In this document: in pieces, positions 42,765 to 52,250 of the stretch
Layout of the letters: every line of letters begins with the position of its first letter
How positions within the stretch are numbered: position 1 is the first letter of the stretch
Assembly: GCF_000145215.1 (NCBI RefSeq)
Contig: NC_014392.1
Span: forward strand, 2,240,001 to 2,304,000
Length of the DNA: 64,000 nt
DNA from: Caldicellulosiruptor obsidiansis OB47
Lineage (GTDB): Bacteria; Bacillota; Thermoanaerobacteria; Caldicellulosiruptorales; Caldicellulosiruptoraceae
Direction of reading: 5' to 3'
Translations under genes and position numbers: made by a program
The notes under the pieces: generated by a model
What the model was told of the DNA's origin: nothing
The model's database searches: none
What the model saw: the letters and a program-made list of their open reading frames with translations, nothing else

Positions 42765-44768
42765 ATGCAAGAAGAACTGGTGCTTGTCTGCAATGAAAAA
42801 TTTAAAGACTTTCCCATTGGAAACTTCCCCTTTGACCCTCACCATTCTGCAATGGGAGAATATCACTGCTATATCCCTGAAGGCTATCGCGGAAACTGGT
42901 ACGATCCGGTAGTTTATCATGGCTGGAATGGAAGTGGACCTACCTGGATTGTAACAGAGGAAGATGGCAAAAAGTTTATGGAACAGACAAGGGTGCTCGC
43001 CGCATTAAAGAATTTGTGGCCAATGCTTGTAACAGGAGATGAGTTTTGGCAAGACTATTTAGTTGAAGCTCAGGTAAGAATGCTTTCAACCATTTCTCCA
43101 GCCCATGCAGGCATAATGTTCAGATATATTCATGCCCGAAGTTTTTATGCTCTTTTGTTTCAAGACAAAAAGCTCAAGCTTATAAAAAAAGATCAGGAAA
43201 ATATTGAGGTCCTTGCTTTGTGCAACTTCAATTATGATTGTGATACATTTTATAATCTGAAAGTGGAATGTGTCGGCAGCAAACTAATTGGATATGTAAA
43301 CAACAAAAAGATGGTAGAAGCAATTGATAGCTCATATACAAGAGGAAAAATCGGGATTACAGCAACAATGCCTGCACAATTTACAGATGTCAGGGTGTTG
43401 ATGAACCATCAAGCTTATAAAAATTATTTGATGGCAAAAAACAATTGGGTTCAAGTTGAAAAAAATCTTCAATGCGAGTATCCTCAGCCGGTTTTATGGA
43501 AGATAATTGATTTTAAAAATTTTGGCGCAGGCAGGCAAATAAGATTTGGAAATTTACCAGAAAACAATCAGAAGTTTATGATAATAGCCCAGCATCAAAA
43601 GAGAGTTCACAGAGATGCATATGCAAATATAAGCTGTCTTACAGCAATTGATTTTGATGGTAATGTTATGTGGCAGATTGGTGAACCTTCTTCACAAAAA
43701 GACCATGCATATCTTACAGCCGACCTTCCTTTTCAGGTGTGCGATGTTGACCTTGACGGGGTTGATGAGGTAATTGTGGCAAGAAACTTTAAAATCATGA
43801 TTTTAGACGCTCTCACAGGAAAAATAAAAAAACAAATTTCTGCACCTTTTTCTGATGAAACTGACAAGCTATACTCTGTCCCATTTGGTCAATATGCATT
43901 CGATAGGGTCAATATTGACTCAATTAGAATTGCAAACTTAACTGGCAAATCTAAACCAACAGATATAATTGTAAAAGATAGATATAGCAGGCTTTGGGCA
44001 TACGATAACAATCTTGAACTTCTGTGGAAATTCAATGGTAAAAATACAGGACACTTTATGTTCACAAAAGACATTGATAACGATGGCAAAGAGGAAGTTG
44101 TTGTAGGGTATCATCTTTTAGATCATGATGGAAAGCTTCTGTGGACTTTATCTGTAGAATCAGACCACACTGATGAGATTGTGATAGGTCCAATTGACCC
44201 TGAGAGAAAAGAGGACATCATTGCAATGGCCTGTGGTGATGAAGGTTTTATACTCTCTGACCTCAAAGGCAATATTATCAAGCGACATTTGATAGGCCAT
44301 GCTCAAAGAATAAGTGTTGGAAACTATCGACCTGATCTTAAAGGGTATGAGATATGCGTAACTACATACTGGGGATATCAAGGAATAATATACATCTTTG
44401 ATTGTAAAGGGAATCTTCTGCATCAGTTCGAGCAACCTGTGCCTGGAAATATAATAACGCCTGTCAACTGGACGGGAGACGGAAGAGATTTGATATTACT
44501 TAGCGGTCATGTTCAGCATGGTGGGATGATTGATGGTTTTGGAAGAAGGGTTGTAACTTTCCCTGATGATGGTCATCCAATCCTTTGTGCAGATAGCATT
44601 GATGTTACAGGTGATGGCAGAGATGAGATATTGCTGTGGGATGAAAAGAAAATGTTCATTTACACCCAGCAGGACAATGGTATTAAGTCAAACGTACTTG
44701 TTCCAAATAAATACCCCATTATAAATGGCTCAAACTATAGAGGGGAGTTCTCTTTTTATAATACTTAA
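42765..44768 (+). CDS. Beta-propeller protein, rhamnogalacturonan lyase-like (PL11/GH145-like by pattern)
   Basis: A 667-residue cytoplasmic protein without signal peptide. Residues 1–230 form a beta-sandwich of the LamG/DUF1080 type (AGIMFRYIHARSFYALLFQ; KIGITATMPAQFTDVRV). Residues about 250–660 form a propeller with repeated calcium-type loops: DVDLDGVDEVIVA, DIDNDGKEEVVVG, NWTGDGRDLILLS and DVTGDGRDEILLW. This order and loop set is what I recall of PL11 lyases and the related GH145/PL42 propellers, which act on rhamnose-linked uronic acids. Being intracellular, it should act on imported oligosaccharides. The family assignment is uncertain; the catalytic residues were not identified. Confidence 0.65.
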   Translation: MQEELVLVCNEKFKDFPIGNFPFDPHHSAMGEYHCYIPEGYRGNWYDPVVYHGWNGSGPTWIVTEEDGKKFMEQTRVLAALKNLWPMLVTGDEFWQDYLVEAQVRMLSTISPAHAGIMFRYIHARSFYALLFQDKKLKLIKKDQENIEVLALCNFNYDCDTFYNLKVECVGSKLIGYVNNKKMVEAIDSSYTRGKIGITATMPAQFTDVRVLMNHQAYKNYLMAKNNWVQVEKNLQCEYPQPVLWKIIDFKNFGAGRQIRFGNLPENNQKFMIIAQHQKRVHRDAYANISCLTAIDFDGNVMWQIGEPSSQKDHAYLTADLPFQVCDVDLDGVDEVIVARNFKIMILDALTGKIKKQISAPFSDETDKLYSVPFGQYAFDRVNIDSIRIANLTGKSKPTDIIVKDRYSRLWAYDNNLELLWKFNGKNTGHFMFTKDIDNDGKEEVVVGYHLLDHDGKLLWTLSVESDHTDEIVIGPIDPERKEDIIAMACGDEGFILSDLKGNIIKRHLIGHAQRISVGNYRPDLKGYEICVTTYWGYQGIIYIFDCKGNLLHQFEQPVPGNIITPVNWTGDGRDLILLSGHVQHGGMIDGFGRRVVTFPDDGHPILCADSIDVTGDGRDEILLWDEKKMFIYTQQDNGIKSNVLVPNKYPIINGSNYRGEFSFYNT

Positions 44769-44773
44769 AAAAC

Positions 44774-44817
44774 AAGGGACTGGTGCTAATAATTAGCATC
44801 AGTCCCTTATCATTTTT
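44774..44817. terminator. Bidirectional intrinsic terminator
   Basis: A long near-perfect hairpin, AAGGGACTGGTGCTAAT/ATTAGCATCAGTCCCTT, with TTATCATTTTT on the plus side and TTGTTTTTT on the minus side. It ends both the propeller gene and the convergent GH3 gene. Confidence 0.9.
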
Positions 44818-44821
44818 AAGT

Positions 44822-47137
44822 TTATTCACACCACGCACGGCTAAGATAATTTTTGATTTTTTTTGCATCCTTCTTTTCGCCCACAATCTCAAATGTACCT
44901 GTAAACTTTATGTCTTCTGAAGATGCCCCTACCATGACCTCAACAGTGCCGGGTGAGATTACCCTGTTCATATCATAATCATAGTATGCAAACTGGTCCG
45001 GGAAGATTTCAAATACAACCTTCTTCTTTTCGCCCGGATTTAAGTGCACTCTCTTGTAAGCTTTTAGCTCTTTTACAGGGCGAGTTACCAAGAACTCTTC
45101 TTTTCTTGTGTAAAGCTGAACTATTTCATCACCTTCACAGTTTCCTGTATTTTCTATCTCAACAAAGATTTTTATACTTTCATCCATTGTAATTTTTTCT
45201 TTTTCAATAGTAAGATTTTTGTACTCAAAAGTTGTATACGAAAGACCATAACCAAATGGTAAAAATGGCTTTGAAGACATCTCAACATAATCTCCATGCC
45301 AGCACGACTTTCCACCGGATGGCTTGTGACCATAGTATACCGGTACTTGCCCAACATCTCTTGGGAACGAAATTGCAAGTTTTCCACCCGGATTGTACTT
45401 CCCAAAGACAATATCTGCAATTGCCTCTGCACCCTCTTCGCCCGGGAACCATGCTTCCAAAACAGCTTTTGATTTTTGCCAGATATTTTCTAAGGCAACA
45501 GGTCTGCCGTTCACAAGAATAACAACAATGTTTTGATTCACCTTTGCAATCTCTTCTATCAGTTCTTCCTGAACACCTGGAAGCTTTAAGCTCGCTCTGT
45601 CTCTTGACTCGCCGGATGTGCAGTCAAGTTTTAAACCTGCTTTGTCACCAACTACAACAATTACAACATCTGCATCCTGTGCAGCTTTTTTTGCTTCTTC
45701 AAAGCCGGACTTATCGTGGGAGTTTACATCACAGCCTTTTGCATAAACAACTTCTGTCTTCTCTCCTATTCTTTCCTTTATAACCTCATACACAGATTTA
45801 ATATTTACAACCTTTTTGACAAATGCATCTTCATCGCCAAGATCAACTTCTTCTTTCATAAAGAACATCTCTGTTGTTGAGATGTGTGCTGGGTAAGAAT
45901 AATCACCAAGAAGGTTTCTAACTGAATTAGCATTAGGTCCTATCACAGCAACTTTCTTGAGGTCTTTTTCTTTAAGTGGCAATATACCGTCGTTTTTCAA
46001 AAGAACTATAGACTCCTGTGCAACTTTTCTTGCCAAATCTCTTTGTTCTTTGTTGTCAAAAAGTTCTATGATATTTTCTGTTTTTACAAATGGATTGTCA
46101 AAAAGTCCGAGCCTGAACTTCATCTCTAAAACTCTCTTCACAGCAGCATCAACAACCGCCATGTCAAACTTGCCTTCTTTTAACGCCTCAATGAACTTTT
46201 CTGTAAAACATTCTATTCTTGGAAGCTCAATGTCAAGCCCTGCCCATAGAGAAATATATGCTGCTTCTTCATATGTTTTAACTGATTTGTGATAGTCTAA
46301 GATATTTTTAACACCACTGTAGTCGGACACAAATATTCCATCAAATCCCCATTCATTTCTTGCAATTTCGGTCAAAAGCTTCCTGTTTGCATGACAAGGA
46401 ATTCCGTCAATTTCATGGTAAGCTGGCATAATTGATTTTAGACCTGCAACTTTAACAGCAACTTCAAATGGATAAAGATACACTTCTCTTAGCTCTCTTT
46501 CAGGAATATGAACAGGTGCCCAGTTCATCCCGCCTTCTGACATTGCATAACCAACAAAATGCTTTCCTGTTGCAATAACCTTTTCTTCAAAGTCTTTGCC
46601 TTGAATACCCTCAACATAGCTTACAGCCATGTTCGCAACAAGATATGGGTCTTCACCAAATGTTTCTTCAACTCTTCCCCAACGCGCATCCCTTGCAACG
46701 TCAATGAGCGGTGCTAATGCTTGGTGCGCACCAACAGCTTTCATCTGAAGTCCTATTACCTTTGCCATTTCTTTTACAAGCTCATTGTCAAACGTGCAGG
46801 CAACACCAATGCTCTGGGGAAATACTGTTGCTTTGCTTGCCATAAAACCAGAACATGATTCTTCATGGATTATAGCAGGAATTTTTAGTCTTGTGTTTTC
46901 AATCAAAAACTTTTGTATTTGGTTTGCAGCCTCTAAAGCCTGCTGAGGTGTGAAATTGCTCGCACCTGCAACTCTTGTAATCTGACCAATACCATGAGGA
47001 ATAACTTTTTTTGCTTTTTCCTCAGAAAACTGATTGTTTTCCAAAATATCCTTCACAAGCACACTTGTGAGCTGATACACCTTTTCTTCAACAGTCATTT
47101 TCTGTAAAAGCTCATTTACCTTTTTTTCAATTGACAC
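44822..47137 (-). CDS. Glycoside hydrolase family 3 (beta-glucosidase/beta-xylosidase)
   Basis: A 771-residue three-domain GH3 enzyme. The N-terminal barrel has IHEESCSGFMA, KHFVGYAMSEGG and the nucleophile in GIFVSDYSG (Asp272). The second domain begins near SIVLLKNDGILPL and holds the acid/base region with GESRDRASLKLPG. A fibronectin-like domain at about 660–750 ends the chain. It lacks a signal peptide, so it hydrolyses cello- or xylo-oligosaccharides taken into the cell. The IHEE/S-C-S-G variant, rather than the classical KHFxxN glucosidase pattern, points to xylan-type or mixed specificity; this is an inference. It is monocistronic. Confidence 0.93.
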   Translation of the reverse strand: MSIEKKVNELLQKMTVEEKVYQLTSVLVKDILENNQFSEEKAKKVIPHGIGQITRVAGASNFTPQQALEAANQIQKFLIENTRLKIPAIIHEESCSGFMASKATVFPQSIGVACTFDNELVKEMAKVIGLQMKAVGAHQALAPLIDVARDARWGRVEETFGEDPYLVANMAVSYVEGIQGKDFEEKVIATGKHFVGYAMSEGGMNWAPVHIPERELREVYLYPFEVAVKVAGLKSIMPAYHEIDGIPCHANRKLLTEIARNEWGFDGIFVSDYSGVKNILDYHKSVKTYEEAAYISLWAGLDIELPRIECFTEKFIEALKEGKFDMAVVDAAVKRVLEMKFRLGLFDNPFVKTENIIELFDNKEQRDLARKVAQESIVLLKNDGILPLKEKDLKKVAVIGPNANSVRNLLGDYSYPAHISTTEMFFMKEEVDLGDEDAFVKKVVNIKSVYEVIKERIGEKTEVVYAKGCDVNSHDKSGFEEAKKAAQDADVVIVVVGDKAGLKLDCTSGESRDRASLKLPGVQEELIEEIAKVNQNIVVILVNGRPVALENIWQKSKAVLEAWFPGEEGAEAIADIVFGKYNPGGKLAISFPRDVGQVPVYYGHKPSGGKSCWHGDYVEMSSKPFLPFGYGLSYTTFEYKNLTIEKEKITMDESIKIFVEIENTGNCEGDEIVQLYTRKEEFLVTRPVKELKAYKRVHLNPGEKKKVVFEIFPDQFAYYDYDMNRVISPGTVEVMVGASSEDIKFTGTFEIVGEKKDAKKIKNYLSRAWCE

Positions 47138-47331
47138 TTGAAATTACACCTCCAACTTGAAATTTAAAAAACTTTGTGCCGGGGGGGTAGAAAACGGTTT
47201 CAATGTTCATGAATAAAATTATGTCTCAATTAAATTATATCATTGTCAATTTAAATTCATCAACTATGCACTTTGTCAAATTATTTTTTAATATTATCAT
47301 GAAAAATAGCTAACCAAATATCTCTATTTTA

Positions 47332-47371
47332 GAAAAAAGGGGGCTGTCCAAAAAGGTGAATGGATAGCCCC
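47332..47371 (-). terminator. Intrinsic terminator of the lactate permease gene
   Basis: On the minus strand GGGGCTATCC pairs with GGACAGCCCC (one G-U pair) and CTTTTTTCT follows. It lies about 110 bases beyond the permease stop. The rest of this 341-base gap holds the upstream region of the GH3 gene and nothing else I recognise. Confidence 0.7.
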
Positions 47372-47478
47372 TTTATTTCAATAATATAACTTAATTTACT
47401 CGGTTCTGCGTGTATATTGCAAAATAAAAATTTTAAAATTTTGTTTTTAGACAACCTCTCTTATTTACATCAAAATCC

Positions 47479-49044
47479 TTATATAACATAGTGTCTCAAA
47501 ACAAAACTAATTATTCCTGTTATAAACGCCATTACAAGCGAAATTATCAGGGTTGTTCTCAAGACCTTTGACTCCTCGCCGATTGCATCAATTGCTGCAG
47601 CTGCATTTTGAAGTTTTGACGGTGAAATGCCAGAGGCAAGTCCACCACCAAAAGCCACTACTGCGACCATCAAGAGTGGAGATAGTCCGAGCAATTTTGA
47701 TGTTTCAATAGTATACTTTGCAAACATGGCAACGGTGGATGTTTCAGTACCTGTAATGAAACCGCCAAGTATACCAAGGTAAGGAGCCAAAAAAGCATAG
47801 CCATGTCTGAAAGCTTTTGCCGAATATTCTGCAAGTACATAAACAATGTTGTGTGCAGGTTGCAAAAGTTCATATCCGTTTGATGTCTTTTGATAACCTG
47901 AGTACATCATAACATAGGCCATCAGGAAAAACACAGTTGAAGACCAGAAAGGCTTTGGTATCCTTGATTTTGTCTTTTCCCATACACTTTTTAGTTTTTC
48001 CCCATCCATCTTGAAGATGAAGAATGAAATAACTGTTGAAAGTAGTATCCATGTATACGACTGCCAGATTACCCTCGTAAAAATCGGTTTTATTTTAGGT
48101 CCCTTCATTACTTCAACTGGCATTGAAAGTTTGTTATACAAAAATTCTCTTATAGGAGTGATGAGATTCGTAATTAGAATGAATACAACAAGAAGTATCC
48201 ACGGCGATGTTGCTTTTATTATTCCCATTGTTTTCTCAATTTTTCTATCTTCATCAGTAAAATGGCTCGAATCATACACGCTTTTGCCAAGAAGTTTGAG
48301 TATTGCCATCATGACAAGCATTATGAGAATCCCTGCAAATATACCAGTTATAACTGGTGCTTTTACTAAAATCGCAAGCTCTGCTGCTGCATAGGATGTA
48401 AGTCCAACAATTATAGCAGGCACAAACCCTCTTTTGGTAAACTCGCTATTGCCAATTATAAAAAGCATTGCGAGTGAGATTGTAAATGAAACAACTCCAA
48501 CAAACGGCAAAAAGTATCTTGCAGCTGTTATCAAATCCACATTTGCTATCTGCGAAAACACAACCAGTGGCGTACCAAGAAGTGCGTATGTACACAGCGC
48601 ATCAAACCCGACTGCAGACAGGGCAATTGCCGCAAAAGTGGAATACCCAAGTCCAATCAAAATTGGGGGAAGCACTGTCACAGGAATAGCACCTGTTGCT
48701 GCAAGAAAAGTGCCAAAACCCACATTTAAAATCAATGCTTGATATACCTTGTCATCTTTTGATAGCCCTTTTATAAACACAATAATTCTTTTCATAGCAC
48801 CTGCTGACTCCATGACATTGAGCTGTAGGATTGACGTGACAACAACTAAAGATACAGGAAGGGCAGCTAAAAATCCCATTATGGATGATTTTAACACAAC
48901 ATCAAATGAGGTTTTAAAATACACAATGGCAATCAAAGCTGTTGCCACCCATCCGACAAACCCTGCAACATCTGCAGTCTTCTTTGCAAAGATGAGAAGA
49001 AACAAGACAAGCAAAATTGGTAAGACACTCAAAACCAAATCCAT
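47479..49044 (-). CDS. L-lactate permease (LctP family)
   Basis: A 521-residue membrane protein with about twelve to thirteen hydrophobic helices. The family pattern is clear: ATGAIPVTVLPPILIGLGYSTFAAIALSAVGFDALCTYALLGTPLVVFSQ in the first half, and ILGGFITGTETSTVAMFAKYTIETSKLLG and GGGLASGISPSKLQNAAAAI in the second. It carries lactate or glycolate with protons. It may be the last gene of a run on the same strand after the glutamate synthase genes and the HD gene, with a 94-base gap before it, so co-transcription is not certain. A terminator lies downstream. Confidence 0.93.
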   Translation of the reverse strand: MDLVLSVLPILLVLFLLIFAKKTADVAGFVGWVATALIAIVYFKTSFDVVLKSSIMGFLAALPVSLVVVTSILQLNVMESAGAMKRIIVFIKGLSKDDKVYQALILNVGFGTFLAATGAIPVTVLPPILIGLGYSTFAAIALSAVGFDALCTYALLGTPLVVFSQIANVDLITAARYFLPFVGVVSFTISLAMLFIIGNSEFTKRGFVPAIIVGLTSYAAAELAILVKAPVITGIFAGILIMLVMMAILKLLGKSVYDSSHFTDEDRKIEKTMGIIKATSPWILLVVFILITNLITPIREFLYNKLSMPVEVMKGPKIKPIFTRVIWQSYTWILLSTVISFFIFKMDGEKLKSVWEKTKSRIPKPFWSSTVFFLMAYVMMYSGYQKTSNGYELLQPAHNIVYVLAEYSAKAFRHGYAFLAPYLGILGGFITGTETSTVAMFAKYTIETSKLLGLSPLLMVAVVAFGGGLASGISPSKLQNAAAAIDAIGEESKVLRTTLIISLVMAFITGIISFVLRHYVI

Positions 49045-49138
49045 ACTACCATCAATCCCCCTTCTACCATCCTACAGATTTTATTCTCAAGGCCAGCGCA
49101 AAATCCTATTTTGAGCCGGCCATGCTACCAGTACTACC

Positions 49139-49630
49139 TCATACTTCAAACATCTTCTCAAGCAGGAAAAGTCCCATCTTTGTTTTAAAGTACTTGTCCC
49201 TTATAGTTTTTATTGTTTCGACTTCCATAGAGTCTTCATATATATTTACAAGAAAATCTGCCTCAACAAGGATTTGAAAGTCAATGTCATCTATCTTTGA
49301 ATATGAATGATGGTTGCCAATGAGAAAAAGTATCCTCTCAAGTGTGTCTTTTTCAATATTCATGGGTGACAAAATTTCTTTTGCAACCTCTGGTCCTTCA
49401 ATCTCCTGCAGATGACCTGCTGTTGAGTTATATTTTTGTTCACACACCTTAATCCCAATATCATGCAAAAGTGCAGCAGCCTCTAAAACATACTGTTTTT
49501 TACTGTCCAAACCTTCCGCCTTTCCAATCAATCTTGCAAACGAAAATACTTTGAGTGCATGGTTTATTCTTCTCACATCGTTTTTGAAATATTTTATCAT
49601 CTCAAATGTTATTAAATCAATAGGATCCAC
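49139..49630 (-). CDS. HD-domain phosphohydrolase
   Basis: A 163-residue metal-dependent hydrolase. The HD motif is read as NHALKV (first His), AAALLHDIG (His-Asp) and, further on, NHHSYSKIDDIDFQILVEADFLVN (last Asp). Such small proteins hydrolyse nucleotides or phosphate esters. The start was set at GTG 49630 because GGAGG lies at the right distance; an in-frame ATG 63 bases upstream runs across a hairpin and lacks such a site. It lies between lactate permease and the glutamate synthase cluster in the same direction. The substrate is unknown. Confidence 0.85.
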   Translation of the reverse strand: MDPIDLITFEMIKYFKNDVRRINHALKVFSFARLIGKAEGLDSKKQYVLEAAALLHDIGIKVCEQKYNSTAGHLQEIEGPEVAKEILSPMNIEKDTLERILFLIGNHHSYSKIDDIDFQILVEADFLVNIYEDSMEVETIKTIRDKYFKTKMGLFLLEKMFEV

Positions 49631-49680
49631 TGCACAGCCTCCTTTGGCTTCGCTTGAAAAATTTCTACTAAACCGCAGGA

Positions 49681-49712
49681 TGACCAGTGGCAAAATTTCC
49701 TGCCACTGGTCA
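49681..49712. other. Perfect 12-base-pair hairpin between gltB-type and HD genes
   Basis: Arms TGACCAGTGGCA (49681–49692) and TGCCACTGGTCA (49701–49712) enclose eight bases. No T-run follows on the minus strand, so it is not a classical terminator; it may stabilise or process the transcript. Confidence 0.6.
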
Positions 49713-49737
49713 GATTGTCTTATTCACTATTTAATTA

Positions 49738-50505
49738 TTAATAAGCATATAGCTTACCATACGGGCGTTTGTTGTAAGGAATTAGTTTGTAAAACGGCTT
49801 TGACATTATATACTCTTTACTATATCCAAAAAGCTTTACAAACTCTGTGACATATTTATCAATGAATTTATAATCTTCTTCTTCCATATCAACAACTTTT
49901 ACTTCTTTTCCAAGCTGATATGGCTGAAGTTCTCCACGAAGATACATCACACCACCATGCATACCTGTGCCACAGTAAAGACCTGTTATAGGCTCACCAT
50001 CTTTCAATGTAAGACCCAGAACAATTATCCTTCCACCTGCCATGTACTCGCCAAGAAAATCTCCTGCTTTCCCGCCAACCACCAATACAGGAATCTTGTC
50101 TTGATACTCCTTCATGTGAATTCCTACTCTATAGCCAACATCGCCTTTTATGAAAATCTCGCCGCCGCGCATTCCATAGCCTATAATATCCCCTGCAGAA
50201 CCATGAACTATTATTTTGCCCGCGTTCATGGTATTTCCAATACCATCCTGACCGTTTGCAAATACCTCAATTGTAAGTCCGTTCATGAACGCAGCCATGT
50301 CATTTCCAGGGGTGCCATAGATGTTAAGTTTCCTATCCGGGAATGTCAATCCATCGCCAATGTAGCGCTGTCCATTTACATTTATCAAATCTATCTCTTT
50401 GTAACCTTCATTAAGTGCACTTTCAATCATTTCATTCAACTCTTTGTAATGAATACCTTTTGCGTCTATGGTAAGCTTATGAAGATTCATTTTAAGCTTT
50501 TGCAC
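49738..50505 (-). CDS. Glutamate synthase GXGXG-domain protein (GltB domain 3)
   Basis: A 255-residue protein made of the right-handed beta-helix found at the C-terminus of the large glutamate synthase subunit. The repeats are visible as GQRYIGDGLTF, FANGQDGIGNTMNAGKIIVHGSAGDIIGYGMRGGEIFIKGDVGYRVGIHM and VGGKAGDFLGEYMAGGRIIVLG. In fused GltB this domain is structural and holds the others together. Here it is a separate gene and the last of five glutamate synthase genes, overlapping the oxidoreductase gene by 14 bases. A standard GltB carries it in one chain, so this is the archaeal-type split form. Confidence 0.9.
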   Translation of the reverse strand: MQKLKMNLHKLTIDAKGIHYKELNEMIESALNEGYKEIDLINVNGQRYIGDGLTFPDRKLNIYGTPGNDMAAFMNGLTIEVFANGQDGIGNTMNAGKIIVHGSAGDIIGYGMRGGEIFIKGDVGYRVGIHMKEYQDKIPVLVVGGKAGDFLGEYMAGGRIIVLGLTLKDGEPITGLYCGTGMHGGVMYLRGELQPYQLGKEVKVVDMEEEDYKFIDKYVTEFVKLFGYSKEYIMSKPFYKLIPYNKRPYGKLYAY

Positions 50506-51760
50506 CCCCTAAAATCTTCTCCTGCCTTACTTCTTTTGGCAAATCTAAATATCCAAAGTCCTCGTCAAGAAGTCTGTGCTTTATACTCTCAACATTAAAG
50601 CCTTCTTTTATCATATTAGTTATCATACCAGCTCTGTCAATTGAGTTTATAAACATAAAGCCAATAACTCTGCCATTTTTGAGATATATCTTTCTGTAAG
50701 TATTCTTCTCATTGTCGTGTTTTACCAAAACTTCTATATCATCAGAGTTAGGCACAACAATCCCTGCTGTTATCATATGGACATCAAAAAACCCTATTGA
50801 GTTCATTGGGAATCCTCTGTCAAATGTCTTTTCAACCCCTGCCATGTTATAGCCTGCCGTCTCGCCCTGATTATAAGCATTCGGCCAGATTGGAATTACT
50901 CTCTGTTGTTCAAATACAAAATCGTATCCTTCTGCACAGTCTCCCGCTGCATATACATCCTTTATATTTGTCTCCATTTTATTGTTAACAACAATACCTC
51001 TGTTTATTTTAAGCTCTGTACCCTTCAAAAAGTCTACGTTTGGCACAACGCCTATAGCAAATACGACTATATCGGCATCTAAAACCTCACCATTTTTGAG
51101 CTTTACCTTTTCAACCTTTCCGTCACCTGTTATCTCATCAACAGATGTCTCAAGTTTGAAAACTATACCATGTTTTTCAAGCTCATTTTGAACTATCTTT
51201 GATGCTTCCAGATCCAGTATAGACCCTAAAATCCTGTTTGCAAGCTCAACAACAGTAACATCTACATTTCTTTTTATAAGTGCTTCTGCTGCTTTGAGTC
51301 CGCTCAAGCCCGCTCCAATGACTACTGCCTTTTTTGCACCATTTTTGATAGCCTCATCTATTGCTTTCACGTCATCAAACTTTATAAATGTAAACACATT
51401 CTTGAGTTCAAACCCTTTTGTTGGCGGGATGAAAGGTTTTCCACCTGTTGCAATCAATAACTTGTCATATTTTACCTTTTCACCATCATCAAGTAAAACT
51501 TCCTTATTAGCAAAATCAACTGCTACTGCTTTTTTGCCAAGTTTTGTCTCTACTTTGTTTTTCTCATAGTAGTCCTCATCTCTTATATACATTTTGTTTT
51601 CGTCAACTTTTCCGCCAAGATAATAAGAGATGAGCGGTCTTGAATATACCCTGTACTTTTCATCTGATATAACAACAATAGGGTTTTGCGTGTCAACCTT
51701 TCTTATCGCTTCTATACATCCACAGGCAGCAACAGAATTGCCTATTATAACATACTTCAT
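50492..51760 (-). CDS. FAD/NAD(P)-dependent oxidoreductase of the glutamate synthase cluster
   Basis: A 422-residue flavoprotein. MKYVIIGNSVAACGCIEAIRK has the FAD-binding Rossmann motif (GxSxAA form); a second dinucleotide motif reads VVIGAGLSGLKAAEAL near the middle, for NAD(P)H. A third conserved stretch is NIKDVYAAGDCAEG. It should feed electrons from NAD(P)H to the ferredoxin and on to the synthase. The start was placed at the ATG of MKYVII; longer in-frame forms run into the preceding gene. It overlaps the next gene by 14 bases. Confidence 0.9.
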   Translation of the reverse strand: MKYVIIGNSVAACGCIEAIRKVDTQNPIVVISDEKYRVYSRPLISYYLGGKVDENKMYIRDEDYYEKNKVETKLGKKAVAVDFANKEVLLDDGEKVKYDKLLIATGGKPFIPPTKGFELKNVFTFIKFDDVKAIDEAIKNGAKKAVVIGAGLSGLKAAEALIKRNVDVTVVELANRILGSILDLEASKIVQNELEKHGIVFKLETSVDEITGDGKVEKVKLKNGEVLDADIVVFAIGVVPNVDFLKGTELKINRGIVVNNKMETNIKDVYAAGDCAEGYDFVFEQQRVIPIWPNAYNQGETAGYNMAGVEKTFDRGFPMNSIGFFDVHMITAGIVVPNSDDIEVLVKHDNEKNTYRKIYLKNGRVIGFMFINSIDRAGMITNMIKEGFNVESIKHRLLDEDFGYLDLPKEVRQEKILGGAKA

Positions 51761-51779
51761 TGACAACATTTCCCCCTTT

Positions 51780-52247
51780 TTAGACCTCTTTGATTTCAAG
51801 GGCCTCATTTGGACAGTTCTTAACACACGCAGGTTCACCAAGTTCCAAACACAAATCACATTTTGAGGCTGCTTTCTTGTTTTCTCCTCGCCTTACTGCT
51901 CCATGCGGGCATGCCATTATACACGACCAGCACCCAACACACTTTTCCTCATCGCAAACTATTCTTCCATCTTCAAGCCTCTTCATTGCACCTGTGATAC
52001 ATGCCTTTGTACATGGAGCATCATCGCAGTGTCTGCAAGAAAGAGCAAATGTGGTCCATGTTCCACTTTTTTCTTCTATCAAGATTCTCGGCGTAGGTTT
52101 TTCATCTTTGTGTTTTATATAAAGCTTAACAAGCTCGTGAGCCTTAACATTTGGCTTTTTGTATTTAGAGTGAGCATACACACAGTAAACCTCACACAGG
52201 TGGCACCCTACACACACATCTTCTTTCGGAAAAATCTTCTTTGCCAA
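51780..52247 (-). CDS. 4Fe-4S ferredoxin-type electron carrier of the cluster
   Basis: A 155-residue protein of the HycB/DmsB electron-carrier type. Four cysteine groups are seen: CVGCHLCEVYCVYAH at 12–26, CRHCDDAPCTKAC in the middle, CVGCWSCIMACPHGA and CDLCLELGEPACVKNCP, so up to four 4Fe-4S clusters may be bound. It lies three bases after the synthase gene and just before the flavin oxidoreductase, which fits a relay from NAD(P)H to the FMN domain. There is no signal peptide, so it is cytoplasmic. Confidence 0.9.
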   Translation of the reverse strand: MAKKIFPKEDVCVGCHLCEVYCVYAHSKYKKPNVKAHELVKLYIKHKDEKPTPRILIEEKSGTWTTFALSCRHCDDAPCTKACITGAMKRLEDGRIVCDEEKCVGCWSCIMACPHGAVRRGENKKAASKCDLCLELGEPACVKNCPNEALEIKEV

Positions 52248-52250
52248 AGC

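Noticed and set aside
50492..51859. Longer N-terminus for the flavin oxidoreductase
   Set aside because: The extra 33 residues overlap the ferredoxin gene and precede the FAD-binding motif that normally starts such proteins.
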